Below, piece by piece: positions 36,762 through 45,323 of a stretch of 59,626 nucleotides of DNA (position 1 is its first letter; every line of letters begins with the position of its first letter). The DNA comes from CAWUKT01 sp963923035 (GTDB lineage: Bacteria > Bacteroidota > Bacteroidia > J057 > JADKCL01). The notes beneath the pieces were generated by a model that was given only the letters and a program-made list of their open reading frames with translations, was not told where the DNA came from and made no database searches. Location of the stretch: positions 1 to 59,626 of the forward strand of contig CAWUKT010000042.1 of the NCBI GenBank assembly GCA_963923035.1, given 5' to 3'. The position numbers were made by a program, and so were the translations under genes.

Positions 36762-38486
36762 TTGCCCCAGGAACCCCAACATATCATCCAAAAGAGCCAA
36801 TTGAAGCTCCAGATGGCGTCCCAGGAGGGAGCCTACGACCTGCAAACGCGGGTGCTGGAAATCTTCAAGCGCCGGGTGTTGCCCCGCTTGGATGCGGAGA
36901 TGACCGCAGCGGCTCCGGGCCAGGAGACCATTCGGCTGGACCGCCTGGAATTGAATTTGGGGAAGATCTCTGAGGGCGACCTCACGGTCGGATTTACGGA
37001 GAAGCTGGTCCGGACTTTCCAGGAAGAATTGCGGAAGCAATTGCATCCGGAAGCGGTGGTCGAGGGCGTGGAGAAAATGAGTCGGCTGGACGGAGTGCTG
37101 GATGTGTTGGCGGTCTATCTGGAAAAAGGTTACCTGCCCTGGCAGGTCCAACAGGCCGACTTTTCCTTGGAAAAGGCGCTGGCGGACTTGCTGGCAAGTC
37201 GCCCCGAGGCCTTGCAGCAATTGCTGCAGCGGATCTACACACCGCAGGTGTGGAAACGCCTGGTCCGGCAATTGCCGGAAGCCGTCCTGGTGCAGATGCT
37301 GAAGCAATTCGCATCCGAGGCGCTGGCCGAGGTGATCGCTGCTCTGCGCAAAGAAGCCCAGTCCAGCCAGCTGCGAAAGACCTTTTTCCCGAACTTCTCC
37401 CAACCGATCTGGGCCGCCCAACTGTGGGAACTGGCCATTGCCTGGTCCATTTTTCCCGACCAACTCCATCCCCGCCTGAAGGAATTCGCCGGATTGGAAT
37501 TTGTACCCCGAAGCAATTCGGTGGAGGAATGGACGGGTTGGTTTCAACGGGCGGTGGTCCTTCAATTGGAAGCTGCGGACAGCTTGTCCACGGATCATTT
37601 GAGCAAAGCTCAACTGGCAGCAAATACACGAATGCTCGTGCCCGGGATGACCTTGAAGGAGACTCAGGAGTTGGAAACTCTTCTGGAGTCGGAGGTAGAA
37701 CTGGTGGCGGAGGTCGTACAACAAGCCCTGCAACAGACGCTGGCGGAAATTTGGGCGGGGACTGAACGCGGAGATTGGAGGGGGATATTGCGGCATTGGG
37801 TCAATTTGGTGGCGCAATGGGAGCAGGAAGAAAAGGAAGGGCGGCTGAAGGTGATTTTGAAGAAAGAGGCATTGGAAAACTTCTTCCAGAAAGCTGGGCA
37901 GTTGGGCATTGAACCGAATCCCCGGGCCCTTCGTCCTACACCCAAGGCCAAATCCACCCTAGCGCCCAAGCTGAAAGGCCAACCTGAAGAATTGCTCTAC
38001 ATCAACAATGCGGGTTTGGTTCTCCTCAATCCATTTTTTCAGACCGCATTTGAGAACTACGGCTGGTGGGTGGACGGGCAATTCAAAGATTCTTCGGCCC
38101 GGGAAGACGCGATGTGGTTTGTGCAATTGGTGGGCTCGCATGACCCGGTCGAATCGGAGGCGGATTTGATCCTGGCCAAGATTTTGGTGGGGATGCCGTT
38201 GGAAGAGCCGGTCCGCTTGACGCCGAATTTGCCGGAGGAGATGGTGAACGAGACCGACGAACTGGTCCAGGCGGCGGTGGGGTATTGGAGCAAACTCGGT
38301 CAACTGAGCGCGGCGGATTTTAGGGCTGCTTTTGTGCGGCGGGAAGGCCGTCTGAAAGCAAGCGGGGAGGGCTGGCAACTCAAAGTGGATCGCCAGACCC
38401 TGGACATTTTGATGGAATATTTACCGTGGAGCATTGGTGTGGTGCGACTTCCCTGGATGGAGCACTTGCTGGTGGTCGATTGGTAG
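36762..38486 (+). CDS. Contractile injection system tape-measure-like protein (Afp14/Pvc14 position)
   Basis: 574 residues, mostly helical. The N-terminus HIIQKSQLKLQMASQEGAYDLQ and RLDRLELNLGKIS, and the C-terminal block LLYINNAGLVLLNPFFQTAFENYG, EDAMWFVQLVG and LMEYLPWSIGVVRLPWMEHLLVVDW, are what I expect of the eCIS tape-measure family. The start is a TTG 3 bases after the upstream stop; the first in-frame ATG (36813) would remove the conserved N-terminus, so TTG is the better choice. Family role: sets tube length or fills the tube during assembly. The protein is short for a tape measure, so either the tail is short or the protein has another task. Confidence 0.82.
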   Translation: MPQEPQHIIQKSQLKLQMASQEGAYDLQTRVLEIFKRRVLPRLDAEMTAAAPGQETIRLDRLELNLGKISEGDLTVGFTEKLVRTFQEELRKQLHPEAVVEGVEKMSRLDGVLDVLAVYLEKGYLPWQVQQADFSLEKALADLLASRPEALQQLLQRIYTPQVWKRLVRQLPEAVLVQMLKQFASEALAEVIAALRKEAQSSQLRKTFFPNFSQPIWAAQLWELAIAWSIFPDQLHPRLKEFAGLEFVPRSNSVEEWTGWFQRAVVLQLEAADSLSTDHLSKAQLAANTRMLVPGMTLKETQELETLLESEVELVAEVVQQALQQTLAEIWAGTERGDWRGILRHWVNLVAQWEQEEKEGRLKVILKKEALENFFQKAGQLGIEPNPRALRPTPKAKSTLAPKLKGQPEELLYINNAGLVLLNPFFQTAFENYGWWVDGQFKDSSAREDAMWFVQLVGSHDPVESEADLILAKILVGMPLEEPVRLTPNLPEEMVNETDELVQAAVGYWSKLGQLSAADFRAAFVRREGRLKASGEGWQLKVDRQTLDILMEYLPWSIGVVRLPWMEHLLVVDW

Positions 38487-38617
38487 CAGATAAAAGCGGG
38501 AAAAGCGCCCTTGAAGGGCGAAAAAAACATGAAAAAGTCGTCGAAAATGTGCATATTGATTTGAACAAATATGCCTCCCGCAGCGACTACAAGGCGAATT
38601 TTAATGACACATCGGCT

Positions 38618-39442
38618 ATGAGCGATAAAAAGATATCCGAACTGCCCCCGGTCAGTACATTGTCACTGGACGACCTCCTCGCTGTGGTGAATGAAGGCGA
38701 AACCCGGCACATCAGGCTCCGCCAATTGATCCAGGAATTGCAACTGGACATTCCCCAGCCGCGGATCAAAATCCGCAAGGACGTAGATGGCCAGTACTTT
38801 GGCCACGACCAAGTATTTGCCTTCTGGGAAGGCTCCGACAACCGGTTCCTCAAGTTCAATCCTGAGTTCTGGCTGTACCGCTACAAAAAAGCCGAGTTGA
38901 AGTCCTTCGTGAACAAAGAATCGGGCAAGCGGGAGCGGGTCTGGCGCAAAAAGCGCTTTGTCCATCCCTCCCACAACCACGGAGCCAAGTATTTCCGGGA
39001 AGAAGATGGCAAAACCCGGGGCACCAGCCGCTTTGACGGCGAGCAAATGATCCAGTTCAAGGGGGAGAAAAAACGGATTCCCAGCCGCAATACCGAGTGG
39101 GCGGTTGGAGCCAATCCCCTCAACGAAACCCACCTGGACCTGGCCCCTTGGACCTATTACCGGACCGCCAAGATGGATCCTTTCCTGGGATTGAATCCCC
39201 AGGCGGACTTCCCAATGGATGACCAGCCGACTCCCCGGGGAACCGGCAGTTCCAAGTCGCGCTTTGTGGTGTTCAAGGTGCGCATCGCCATCGACAACCC
39301 CGATCCCAGCTCGGACGAGCCGAAATTGTTCGGGCCTTTTAGTGAAACGTTTATCCTGTACCCGCACAAGCGGGACCGTATGTACAGGAGTTTGAAATAT
39401 TACCTGGGTGCGGAAGCTGCCCCTCAATTGCGCAAAGCGTAG
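38618..39442 (+). CDS. Possible tail-fibre/decoration protein at the end of the eCIS train
   Basis: 274 residues from the ATG at 38618 (the open frame extends upstream into the tape-measure gene but without family-like sequence). The first ~45 residues, KISELPPVSTLSLDDLLAVVNEGETRHIRLRQLIQEL, have the K-I-S-E-L-P ... D-L-L-x-V-V ... x-I-x-L-x-x-L pattern that opens many phage tail-fibre and tip proteins. The rest is Arg/Lys- and aromatic-rich with no recognised domain (WLYRYKKAELKSFVNKESGKRERVWRKKRF, SHNHGAKYF, FIL YPHKRDRMYRSLKYYLG). It stands 131 bases after the tape-measure gene in the same direction. Being last in the train and fibre-like, it may be the receptor-contacting part; it could instead be an unlinked protein. 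Confidence 0.6.
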   Translation: MSDKKISELPPVSTLSLDDLLAVVNEGETRHIRLRQLIQELQLDIPQPRIKIRKDVDGQYFGHDQVFAFWEGSDNRFLKFNPEFWLYRYKKAELKSFVNKESGKRERVWRKKRFVHPSHNHGAKYFREEDGKTRGTSRFDGEQMIQFKGEKKRIPSRNTEWAVGANPLNETHLDLAPWTYYRTAKMDPFLGLNPQADFPMDDQPTPRGTGSSKSRFVVFKVRIAIDNPDPSSDEPKLFGPFSETFILYPHKRDRMYRSLKYYLGAEAAPQLRKA

Positions 39443-39619
39443 TTGGCGGCCCGCCCCCTACGACATATCCAGCGAGCGATAACCGCTTAACTGAAACCGA
39501 CCCTCCCATACATGGGAGGCGCCCTGTGGGGCAACGGAAATCAATGCGATTTAGCTCGGCGACCGGCACTTACTTTATGCATCGCCCCTTTCGCAACCTG
39601 CGAATTTTATTTTTAGCCG

Positions 39620-39791
39620 TTTATGTGCTTTATCAGATGTGACCTCAGCCGGAACCGGGCGCTCCCTATGGGGAGAACGACGCAAGACAAGCCGCTCAAG
39701 CTGGATCAAATGCCGGGGAAACCCGGAATCCCTTTGGGGAACACCCTTCGGGGTGTTCCACCCCCCGCCCCGCAACATGCGGGAGCTTTTT
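39620..39791 (+). ncRNA. Candidate structured RNA with GNRA and UUCG hairpins
   Basis: Four consecutive hairpins are seen by eye on the plus strand: CTCCC/GGGAG at 39662-39675; CCGGG-GAAA-CCCGG at 39713-39726 (GNRA tetraloop); a 9-bp stem closed by UUCG at 39738-39759; and the terminator hairpin at 39769-39791 followed by five T. The stable tetraloops only read correctly on this strand. An AT-rich stretch with TATTTTTA at 39608-39615 (one mismatch to the -7 motif) could be its promoter. I checked for hallmarks of tmRNA, RNase P RNA, SRP RNA and common riboswitches and saw none. It could also be a 3' UTR of the eCIS train. Confidence 0.4.
39769..39791 (+). terminator. Rho-independent terminator
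   Basis: CCCGCA-ACA-TGCGGG stem followed by AGC and five T. It would end the candidate RNA or read-through from the eCIS gene train before the T9SS gene at 39961. Confidence 0.6.
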
Positions 39792-39960
39792 CCAACATGG
39801 ATTTAGCCAGGGGGGTGGGCATCCTACCTCTTCGTAATCCAGCGGACAAGTAGATTTTCTTGCCCCTTCCAGAACATTTTCCCCCACAAAATATTAGTAC
39901 TTTACCTACTCCCTTTTGCTTGGGTGGAGGCGTATTGTTTGCTGGAAAATGTTATCAGGT

Positions 39961-42900
39961 ATGAAAAAGTTTACCCTATTCGGTGTGGTCATCGTTCTAA
40001 TTGGCTCCCTGACCTGGAGTTGTCAACGAAATGCTCCGGAATCTTTGGAGCATCTGCCCCCGGACCGGGCCGCTTACGCCCGGTACATGGAAGATTACCT
40101 CGCCAATATGCCCCAACCTGAGCCCGGTCAATCCAAGCGCAAAAGCCCGGACATGTTTTTCGAGTTTGACAAGCTCAAGCGGATGGATTGGACCACCGGA
40201 GAAGTTCCCGCGAATGGATTGATGGATGCCTACCAACAATTGAAAAGCCAATTGGAATTGGAAAGCACGATGAAAACTGGGAATGCCCTGACCTGGGTAG
40301 AACGGGGACCATCTCAAGTAGGGGGACGGACCCGCGCCATCATGTGGGACCCCAATGATCCCAATAACAATGCTGTATTCGCGGGTGGCGTAGGCGGTGG
40401 CATGTGGCACTGCCCCGACATCACCGATTCGGTTCCGGTCTGGACCAATGTTTCCAGCATCTTTTCCAATGTGGCGGTGACGGCCATCGCCGCCGATCCG
40501 AACAATCCCCAGGTCATGTACTACGGCACCGGCGAAGGCTGGCGCAACATTGATGCCTTGCGGGGCGCCGGTATCTGGAAATCCACCGACGGAGGAATGA
40601 GCTGGGATCTGTTGCCGGTCACCGATTCCGATGTCTTTTGGTATACCCAGAAGATCGTCGTCGATGCCGCGGGCGATGTGTACATCGCCACGAAGTCCGG
40701 CCTGTGGCGTTCTCAAGACGGTGGGACCACCTTCGACAAGGTACTGGGAACCCAGGGCTATGGCGCCTCCAACGATTGGATCACGGATTTGGACCTGGCT
40801 GGCAATGGAGACATGTACGCCTGCATCAGCACCAACGGCATTTTCAAGTCGCCGGCCAGTTTGGGGACTGCGGTGGGGGATTCAGGGCAATGGACCCGCT
40901 TCCAGATTGCCTTTCCCGCCAACACTGCCCGGATAGAATTGGCGGCCGGACAAAGCGATCCGAATGCGCTGTATGTGACGGTAGAATCGGAAAATGCAGT
41001 CGGAGGCATGTTCAAGAGTACCGATGCGGGCACCTCCTGGCAGCCGATGCTCATGCCCAACGGCAATATGGACTATTCCCGGGGCCAGGCGTGGTACGAC
41101 CTGTGCATCGAAGTCGATCCGACCAATCCGAATCGGGTCTTTACGGGTGGGATCAATCAGCACCGGACGGTGGACGGCGGAGCCTCCTGGACCCAAATTT
41201 CGACCGGTGACTCCATGCACGTCGACCAGCACAATATTGTTTTCAACCCCGCGAACAGCGGACGCATGCTCTTCGCCAACGATGGCGGGGTCTATTATTC
41301 CTCCGATGGAGGATCAAGATTTACGGTTAAGAACAACAACTACAACGTCACCCAATTCTATTCCATTTCGGTCCACCCCGACCCCTCAACCAATATCCTG
41401 ATCGGGGGAACCCAGGACAATGGAACTGACATGGTCAACCAGGTCGGAATTGGTCCCGGGATCGGATTGACGGGAGCAGATGGCAGTTTTTGTGCCATCG
41501 ACCACCAGGATCCGGATACCATGTACACGACCTTCCAGTTCCAAACCATGCTCCGGAGCCTCAATGGAGGCGTTGATTTCGACCGGATTACCAATCCCGA
41601 CCTGAACCGTTCGGATGTCCTGTTCATCAACCCGATGGAAATGGACCCGAACAATTCCCGTCAGATTTACCAGGCGGCAAAAGCGCTGTGGCGCCGGAAC
41701 AACGCCGCCATTGACTCCACCAACGGCTGGGTCCGGGCCACCCAAACCTTGGGCCAGATCACGGCCATCGGCATTTCCAAAAGCACCGCCAACCTCCTCT
41801 ATTTCGCCTCCAACGGCAACATCTACCGCCTGCCGGACGCCCACATGGGCGATTCCCTGACGATGCCCACCCTGCTGAATACCAATGGCCTTGCCTTTGG
41901 CTATGTGAGCTGTGTGGCGGTGAATCCGCTGGACGGTAACCATGTACTCCTTACGTACAGCAGCTACGGAGCCGCGCGGCACGTCATTGAGACCCGCGAT
42001 GCCCAGAATGGTGCGAACTGCACCTGGAAAGATTTGACCGGGAACCTCCCGGACATGCCCTGTAACTGGGTCGTATTCGAACCGAACAATCCCAATGGCG
42101 TCATTTTGGGCACTGACCTGGGCGCATTCCGCTGCGCAGACATCACCCAGTCCGAGGCCGACATCTATTGGGCGAGTTCCAGCGTCGGTATGGGCTTCCC
42201 CCGGATCGATATGCTGGAAGTGCGGGAAGCAGACCAATCTGTGCACGCCGCGACCCACGGGCGGGGCTTTTTCTCCACCTACTCCCTCATCCAAAATCCG
42301 GTCGCCAACTTTGGATTGGTCACCGATACCGCTTGTGGCGGAACAGTCCAATTCATTGATTCTACTTTCAATGTTCCGAGCCAGTGGTTTTGGGACTTTG
42401 GCGATGGAAATACTTCGACCTTGCAAAGTCCGGCCCATACCTATTCCGGCAGCGGGACCTACAATGTACTCCTGGTGTCCACGAATGCGAATGGGATAGA
42501 TTCGATTGTGAAAAACGTCAATGTGCTGGTCGTCCCCGAAGTGAGTCCCTCGGTCTCCAACGACACGGCTACCTGTCCTGGCAATACCGTTCAGTTGAGT
42601 GCATCTGGCGGAACGACCTATTCCTGGTTCCCCACCACCGGCTTGAGCGACCCCAACATCGCCAATCCCATCTATACGGTTAACGGTCAGCGGACCTTTA
42701 TCGTCACCATCACCAACCAGTTTGGCTGTACGGCAACGGATACCGTGGAGGTCACCGCCTTGCCGACGCCGAGCGTTTGGGCGGGCGTCGACCAGACCAT
42801 CACCGGCCCCAATGATTCCGTCCAATTGTCGAGTTTCGGGGCCGATACCTACGTCTGGTCCCCGGCGACGGGCCTGAGCTGCACCACTTGTCCTGATCCG

Positions 42901-43287
42901 ATGGCTTCACCAAGCACCACGACCACTTATACCCTGACCGGAACCAACCTCTCCGGGTGTTCCCAGTCGGACCAGATGACGGTCTTTGTGAACATTGTGG
43001 GGGTTGAAGAGGAGCTGGGCGAACTGGTGGAATGGCAGCCGATTCGTCCGAACCCTGTTTCGGATCAATTGGTGGTGGAATACGAATTGAAGCAGGCCGA
43101 AGAAGTCCGGATTGAATTGGTCAATGTGAACGGCCAGATTTTGTCTGTGATCGATTCCGGTTGGCAGGATGCGGGCGCCCACGAAGTGAAATGGAACCGT
43201 GACCAGGGATTGTCGGCGGGCATGTATTTTGTTCGGATGCGGGCCGGCAATGGTTCGCAGGTCCAAAGAGTCATTTTAACGAATTAA
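39961..43287 (+). CDS. Secreted beta-propeller (BNR/sortilin-like) protein with PKD domain and T9SS sorting domain
   Basis: 1108 residues from the ATG at 39961. The N-terminus is MKKFTLFGVVIVLIG then LTWSC, which looks like a lipobox. Residues ~110-750 hold BNR/Asp-box-like repeats typical of sortilin/VPS10-type propellers (GIWKSTDGGMSWD, GLWRSQDGGTTFD, GMFKSTDAGTSWQ, GVYYSSDGGSRF, HRTVDGGASWTQI), an exo-glycosidase-like fold without a visible sialidase active site. A PKD domain follows (VQFIDSTFNVPSQWFWDFGDGNTS ... YNVLLVSTNANG), then two Ig-like Cys-containing segments (TTYSWFPTTGLSDPNIANP, ADTYVWSPATGLSCTTCPDP), and a T9SS sorting domain (PIRPNPVSDQLVV ... SAGMYFVRM). The S8 protease gene starts 5 bases after the stop, so the two are an operon and likely exported together. 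Confidence 0.88.
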   Translation: MKKFTLFGVVIVLIGSLTWSCQRNAPESLEHLPPDRAAYARYMEDYLANMPQPEPGQSKRKSPDMFFEFDKLKRMDWTTGEVPANGLMDAYQQLKSQLELESTMKTGNALTWVERGPSQVGGRTRAIMWDPNDPNNNAVFAGGVGGGMWHCPDITDSVPVWTNVSSIFSNVAVTAIAADPNNPQVMYYGTGEGWRNIDALRGAGIWKSTDGGMSWDLLPVTDSDVFWYTQKIVVDAAGDVYIATKSGLWRSQDGGTTFDKVLGTQGYGASNDWITDLDLAGNGDMYACISTNGIFKSPASLGTAVGDSGQWTRFQIAFPANTARIELAAGQSDPNALYVTVESENAVGGMFKSTDAGTSWQPMLMPNGNMDYSRGQAWYDLCIEVDPTNPNRVFTGGINQHRTVDGGASWTQISTGDSMHVDQHNIVFNPANSGRMLFANDGGVYYSSDGGSRFTVKNNNYNVTQFYSISVHPDPSTNILIGGTQDNGTDMVNQVGIGPGIGLTGADGSFCAIDHQDPDTMYTTFQFQTMLRSLNGGVDFDRITNPDLNRSDVLFINPMEMDPNNSRQIYQAAKALWRRNNAAIDSTNGWVRATQTLGQITAIGISKSTANLLYFASNGNIYRLPDAHMGDSLTMPTLLNTNGLAFGYVSCVAVNPLDGNHVLLTYSSYGAARHVIETRDAQNGANCTWKDLTGNLPDMPCNWVVFEPNNPNGVILGTDLGAFRCADITQSEADIYWASSSVGMGFPRIDMLEVREADQSVHAATHGRGFFSTYSLIQNPVANFGLVTDTACGGTVQFIDSTFNVPSQWFWDFGDGNTSTLQSPAHTYSGSGTYNVLLVSTNANGIDSIVKNVNVLVVPEVSPSVSNDTATCPGNTVQLSASGGTTYSWFPTTGLSDPNIANPIYTVNGQRTFIVTITNQFGCTATDTVEVTALPTPSVWAGVDQTITGPNDSVQLSSFGADTYVWSPATGLSCTTCPDPMASPSTTTTYTLTGTNLSGCSQSDQMTVFVNIVGVEEELGELVEWQPIRPNPVSDQLVVEYELKQAEEVRIELVNVNGQILSVIDSGWQDAGAHEVKWNRDQGLSAGMYFVRMRAGNGSQVQRVILTN

Positions 43288-43291
43288 AGCT

Positions 43292-45313
43292 ATGCGGATC
43301 AGATTGTTTCTGTGCTTCCTTGTCGGTTGGGGCGTCTCGGTTTCTGCCCAACGGGTGGACTACGACTATGTGGACGGAAAGATTTTCGTCAAACATACCG
43401 ATCCCTTGAACGGAGCCAAATGGGACGATCTGGTTGGTCGCTTTGGTATTTTTGATACCCGCCACCCCTTCCAAACTCCAGAAGTACAGGACGTGGCAGC
43501 GGTTTATTTTTCCCGTCACGACAAGGTAGCGTCATTGGTGGAGGAGTTGGAAAAATGGCCCTCGGTGGTCTATGCGGAACAGGTTCCTTTGTACCGGACC
43601 ACGCATATTCCCAACGATACCGCCAGCGAACAGTATTCCATCGACCGGATTCAGTTGGCTGAGGCCTGGAACATCACCCGGGGAGCCGACAGCATCGTGA
43701 TTGCCATCATCGACGATGCTTTCCGGCTGGACCACGAAGATTTCGCGGGCAAGGTCTGGACGAACCCCGGCGAAATCCCCAACGACGGCATCGACAACGA
43801 CAACAATGGTTTCATCGACGATGTGGCCGGCTACGATGTAGCCGACGACGACAACGATCCGGCGGTCTCCGCGATGAACGCCTGGGGCATGGCCCACGGC
43901 ACCCACGTTGCCGGGATTGCCGTCGCCGCCACCAACAATGGCAAGGGCATCGCCTCCTCCGGCTACAATTGTAGCTTCATCCCGATCAAGGCCAAGGCCG
44001 ATACCAGCGTGGGCCAGAATGTCCTTCAGGCCACGGCCGAAGGCATCGACTATGCGGCCGGCAGCGGCGCGCGGATCGTGAACATGTCCTTCGCCGGCAA
44101 CGGCGCTTCGACCACGATCCAATCCATCATTTCGAGCGCCTATTGGCAGGGAGTGACCTGGGTGGCCGGGGCCGGGAACGACAACCAGAACCGCTCACGC
44201 TTTCCCGCCAGCTACGACCACGTCGTCTCAGTGGGCGGAACCAACCGCGACGACGAGAAGTCCGGATTCTCCAATTGGCACAACACCGTAGACGTCATGG
44301 CGCCCGGGACCGGGATCTGGTCCCTGGATGCGATTGGGACGGATACCTATACCTATATGACCGGGTCCAGTATGTCCAGCCCGATGGCGGCGGGGGTTTG
44401 CGGATTGATTTTGAGTATCAATCCTGGTCTTGTGTATGGGGAAGTGGAGGATTACCTGAAAATGGGATGTGAAAACATCGACGCCCAGAATCCCGCTTAC
44501 GTGGGCAAGATTGGTTCGGGTCGGATCAATGCCTATCGGTCGGTGATGGCAGTTCCCCGCCAAAACGCTCCGATTGCGGCTTTTTCCCTTCCCGCCGATA
44601 CCATTTGTCAGAACAGCCCCTTCCTGATTGCCGATGAATCCGCCGAGTTTCCCCAGCATTGGACCTGGGACTTTGGGGATGGGACAACTGATACAACCCA
44701 CGGCTCCGTAGAACACGTCTTTACCACGCCCGGTACTTATTCAATATCCTTAATTGTGGCCAATAACCAGGGCAATGATACCCTGGAAATGGTGGATGCG
44801 GTCCATGTATTGCCTGCGCCGGACCTGCAACTCAATCTGGTCACCGGAGGCAGTGCCCAGGAATTCCAGGCGAGCGGCTGTTCGACCTATGCGTGGACGC
44901 CCGCCAATGACCTGAGTTGCTCCGATTGTGATAACCCGACAGTGGCCAGCATGGCCACGGCGACTTTGTTTACCTGCCTCTGCACGTCGGAAAACGGCTG
45001 TACCGATGTCGACAGCATCCAACTGCCTGTGAACCGGGACCGTCCCAATCAACAATCCCTGAACCTCGCGCCCCTTTTCCCGAACCCCACCACCAGCTCC
45101 CTCATTCTCCAAGCCCAATTCGCCCAACGGACCCCATTGGAGGTGACGCTGATCGATCCGCTCGGACGTCAGATTGAGACCTTGTACCAAGGCTACGCGA
45201 CTCAGGTATTTTTGGAGGAAGTTGAATTGCCGGCCGGTCTGGCCAGTGGGATGTATCTGGTGCAGTGGAAAACAGACCGTGCGAGCCAATCGCAGCGGTT
45301 GATCGTCCAATGA
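43292..45313 (+). CDS. Subtilisin-like serine protease (S8) with PKD and T9SS sorting domain
   Basis: 673 residues. Signal peptide MRIRLFLCFLVGWGVSVSAQ. A propeptide-like region (~20-115) precedes the catalytic domain with Asp 141 (IAIIDDAF), His 202 (HGTHVAG) and Ser 360 (TGSSMSSPMAAG, in place of the usual GTSMA), plus the oxyanion Asn region GAGNDNQN. A Ca-binding-like insert DGIDNDNNGFIDDVAGYD, common in Bacteroidota S8 enzymes, follows the Asp. Near 445-520 is a PKD domain (WTWDFGDGTTDTTHGSVEHVF), then a Cys-rich Ig-like segment and a T9SS sorting domain (LFPNPTTSSLIL ... ASGMYLVQW). Expected to be a cell-surface or released endopeptidase. It shares the PKD and Cys segments with the upstream propeller protein. 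Ends 10 bases before the convergent aldehyde dehydrogenase. Confidence 0.93.
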   Translation: MRIRLFLCFLVGWGVSVSAQRVDYDYVDGKIFVKHTDPLNGAKWDDLVGRFGIFDTRHPFQTPEVQDVAAVYFSRHDKVASLVEELEKWPSVVYAEQVPLYRTTHIPNDTASEQYSIDRIQLAEAWNITRGADSIVIAIIDDAFRLDHEDFAGKVWTNPGEIPNDGIDNDNNGFIDDVAGYDVADDDNDPAVSAMNAWGMAHGTHVAGIAVAATNNGKGIASSGYNCSFIPIKAKADTSVGQNVLQATAEGIDYAAGSGARIVNMSFAGNGASTTIQSIISSAYWQGVTWVAGAGNDNQNRSRFPASYDHVVSVGGTNRDDEKSGFSNWHNTVDVMAPGTGIWSLDAIGTDTYTYMTGSSMSSPMAAGVCGLILSINPGLVYGEVEDYLKMGCENIDAQNPAYVGKIGSGRINAYRSVMAVPRQNAPIAAFSLPADTICQNSPFLIADESAEFPQHWTWDFGDGTTDTTHGSVEHVFTTPGTYSISLIVANNQGNDTLEMVDAVHVLPAPDLQLNLVTGGSAQEFQASGCSTYAWTPANDLSCSDCDNPTVASMATATLFTCLCTSENGCTDVDSIQLPVNRDRPNQQSLNLAPLFPNPTTSSLILQAQFAQRTPLEVTLIDPLGRQIETLYQGYATQVFLEEVELPAGLASGMYLVQWKTDRASQSQRLIVQ

Positions 45314-45323
45314 TCCCCCAATC

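Larger units (their letters stand above)
39443..39960. other. Intergenic region, ~520 bp, hairpin-rich then AT-rich
   Basis: No convincing ORF. The left two thirds contain many short stable hairpins (see the candidate RNA and terminator entries); CCTCCCAT-AC-ATGGGAGG at 39502-39519 and GCCC-TGT-GGGGC at 39521-39532 are directly downstream of the fibre-like gene and may shape its 3' end. The last ~100 bases before 39961 are AT-richer and probably hold the promoter of the T9SS propeller gene, but no exact TAnnTTTG is seen. Confidence 0.5.

Noticed and set aside
13758..39442. Prophage or R-type tailocin
   Set aside because: No head, portal, terminase, integrase, holin or endolysin genes; DUF4255, DUF5908, the AAA+ ATPase and DUF4157 are eCIS hallmarks. 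A type VI secretion system is also excluded by the absence of TssJLM.
39443..39960. tmRNA, RNase P RNA, SRP RNA, tRNA or a common riboswitch
   Set aside because: None of the conserved core sequences (for example the tRNA T-loop or the RNase P P4 region) could be found on either strand.
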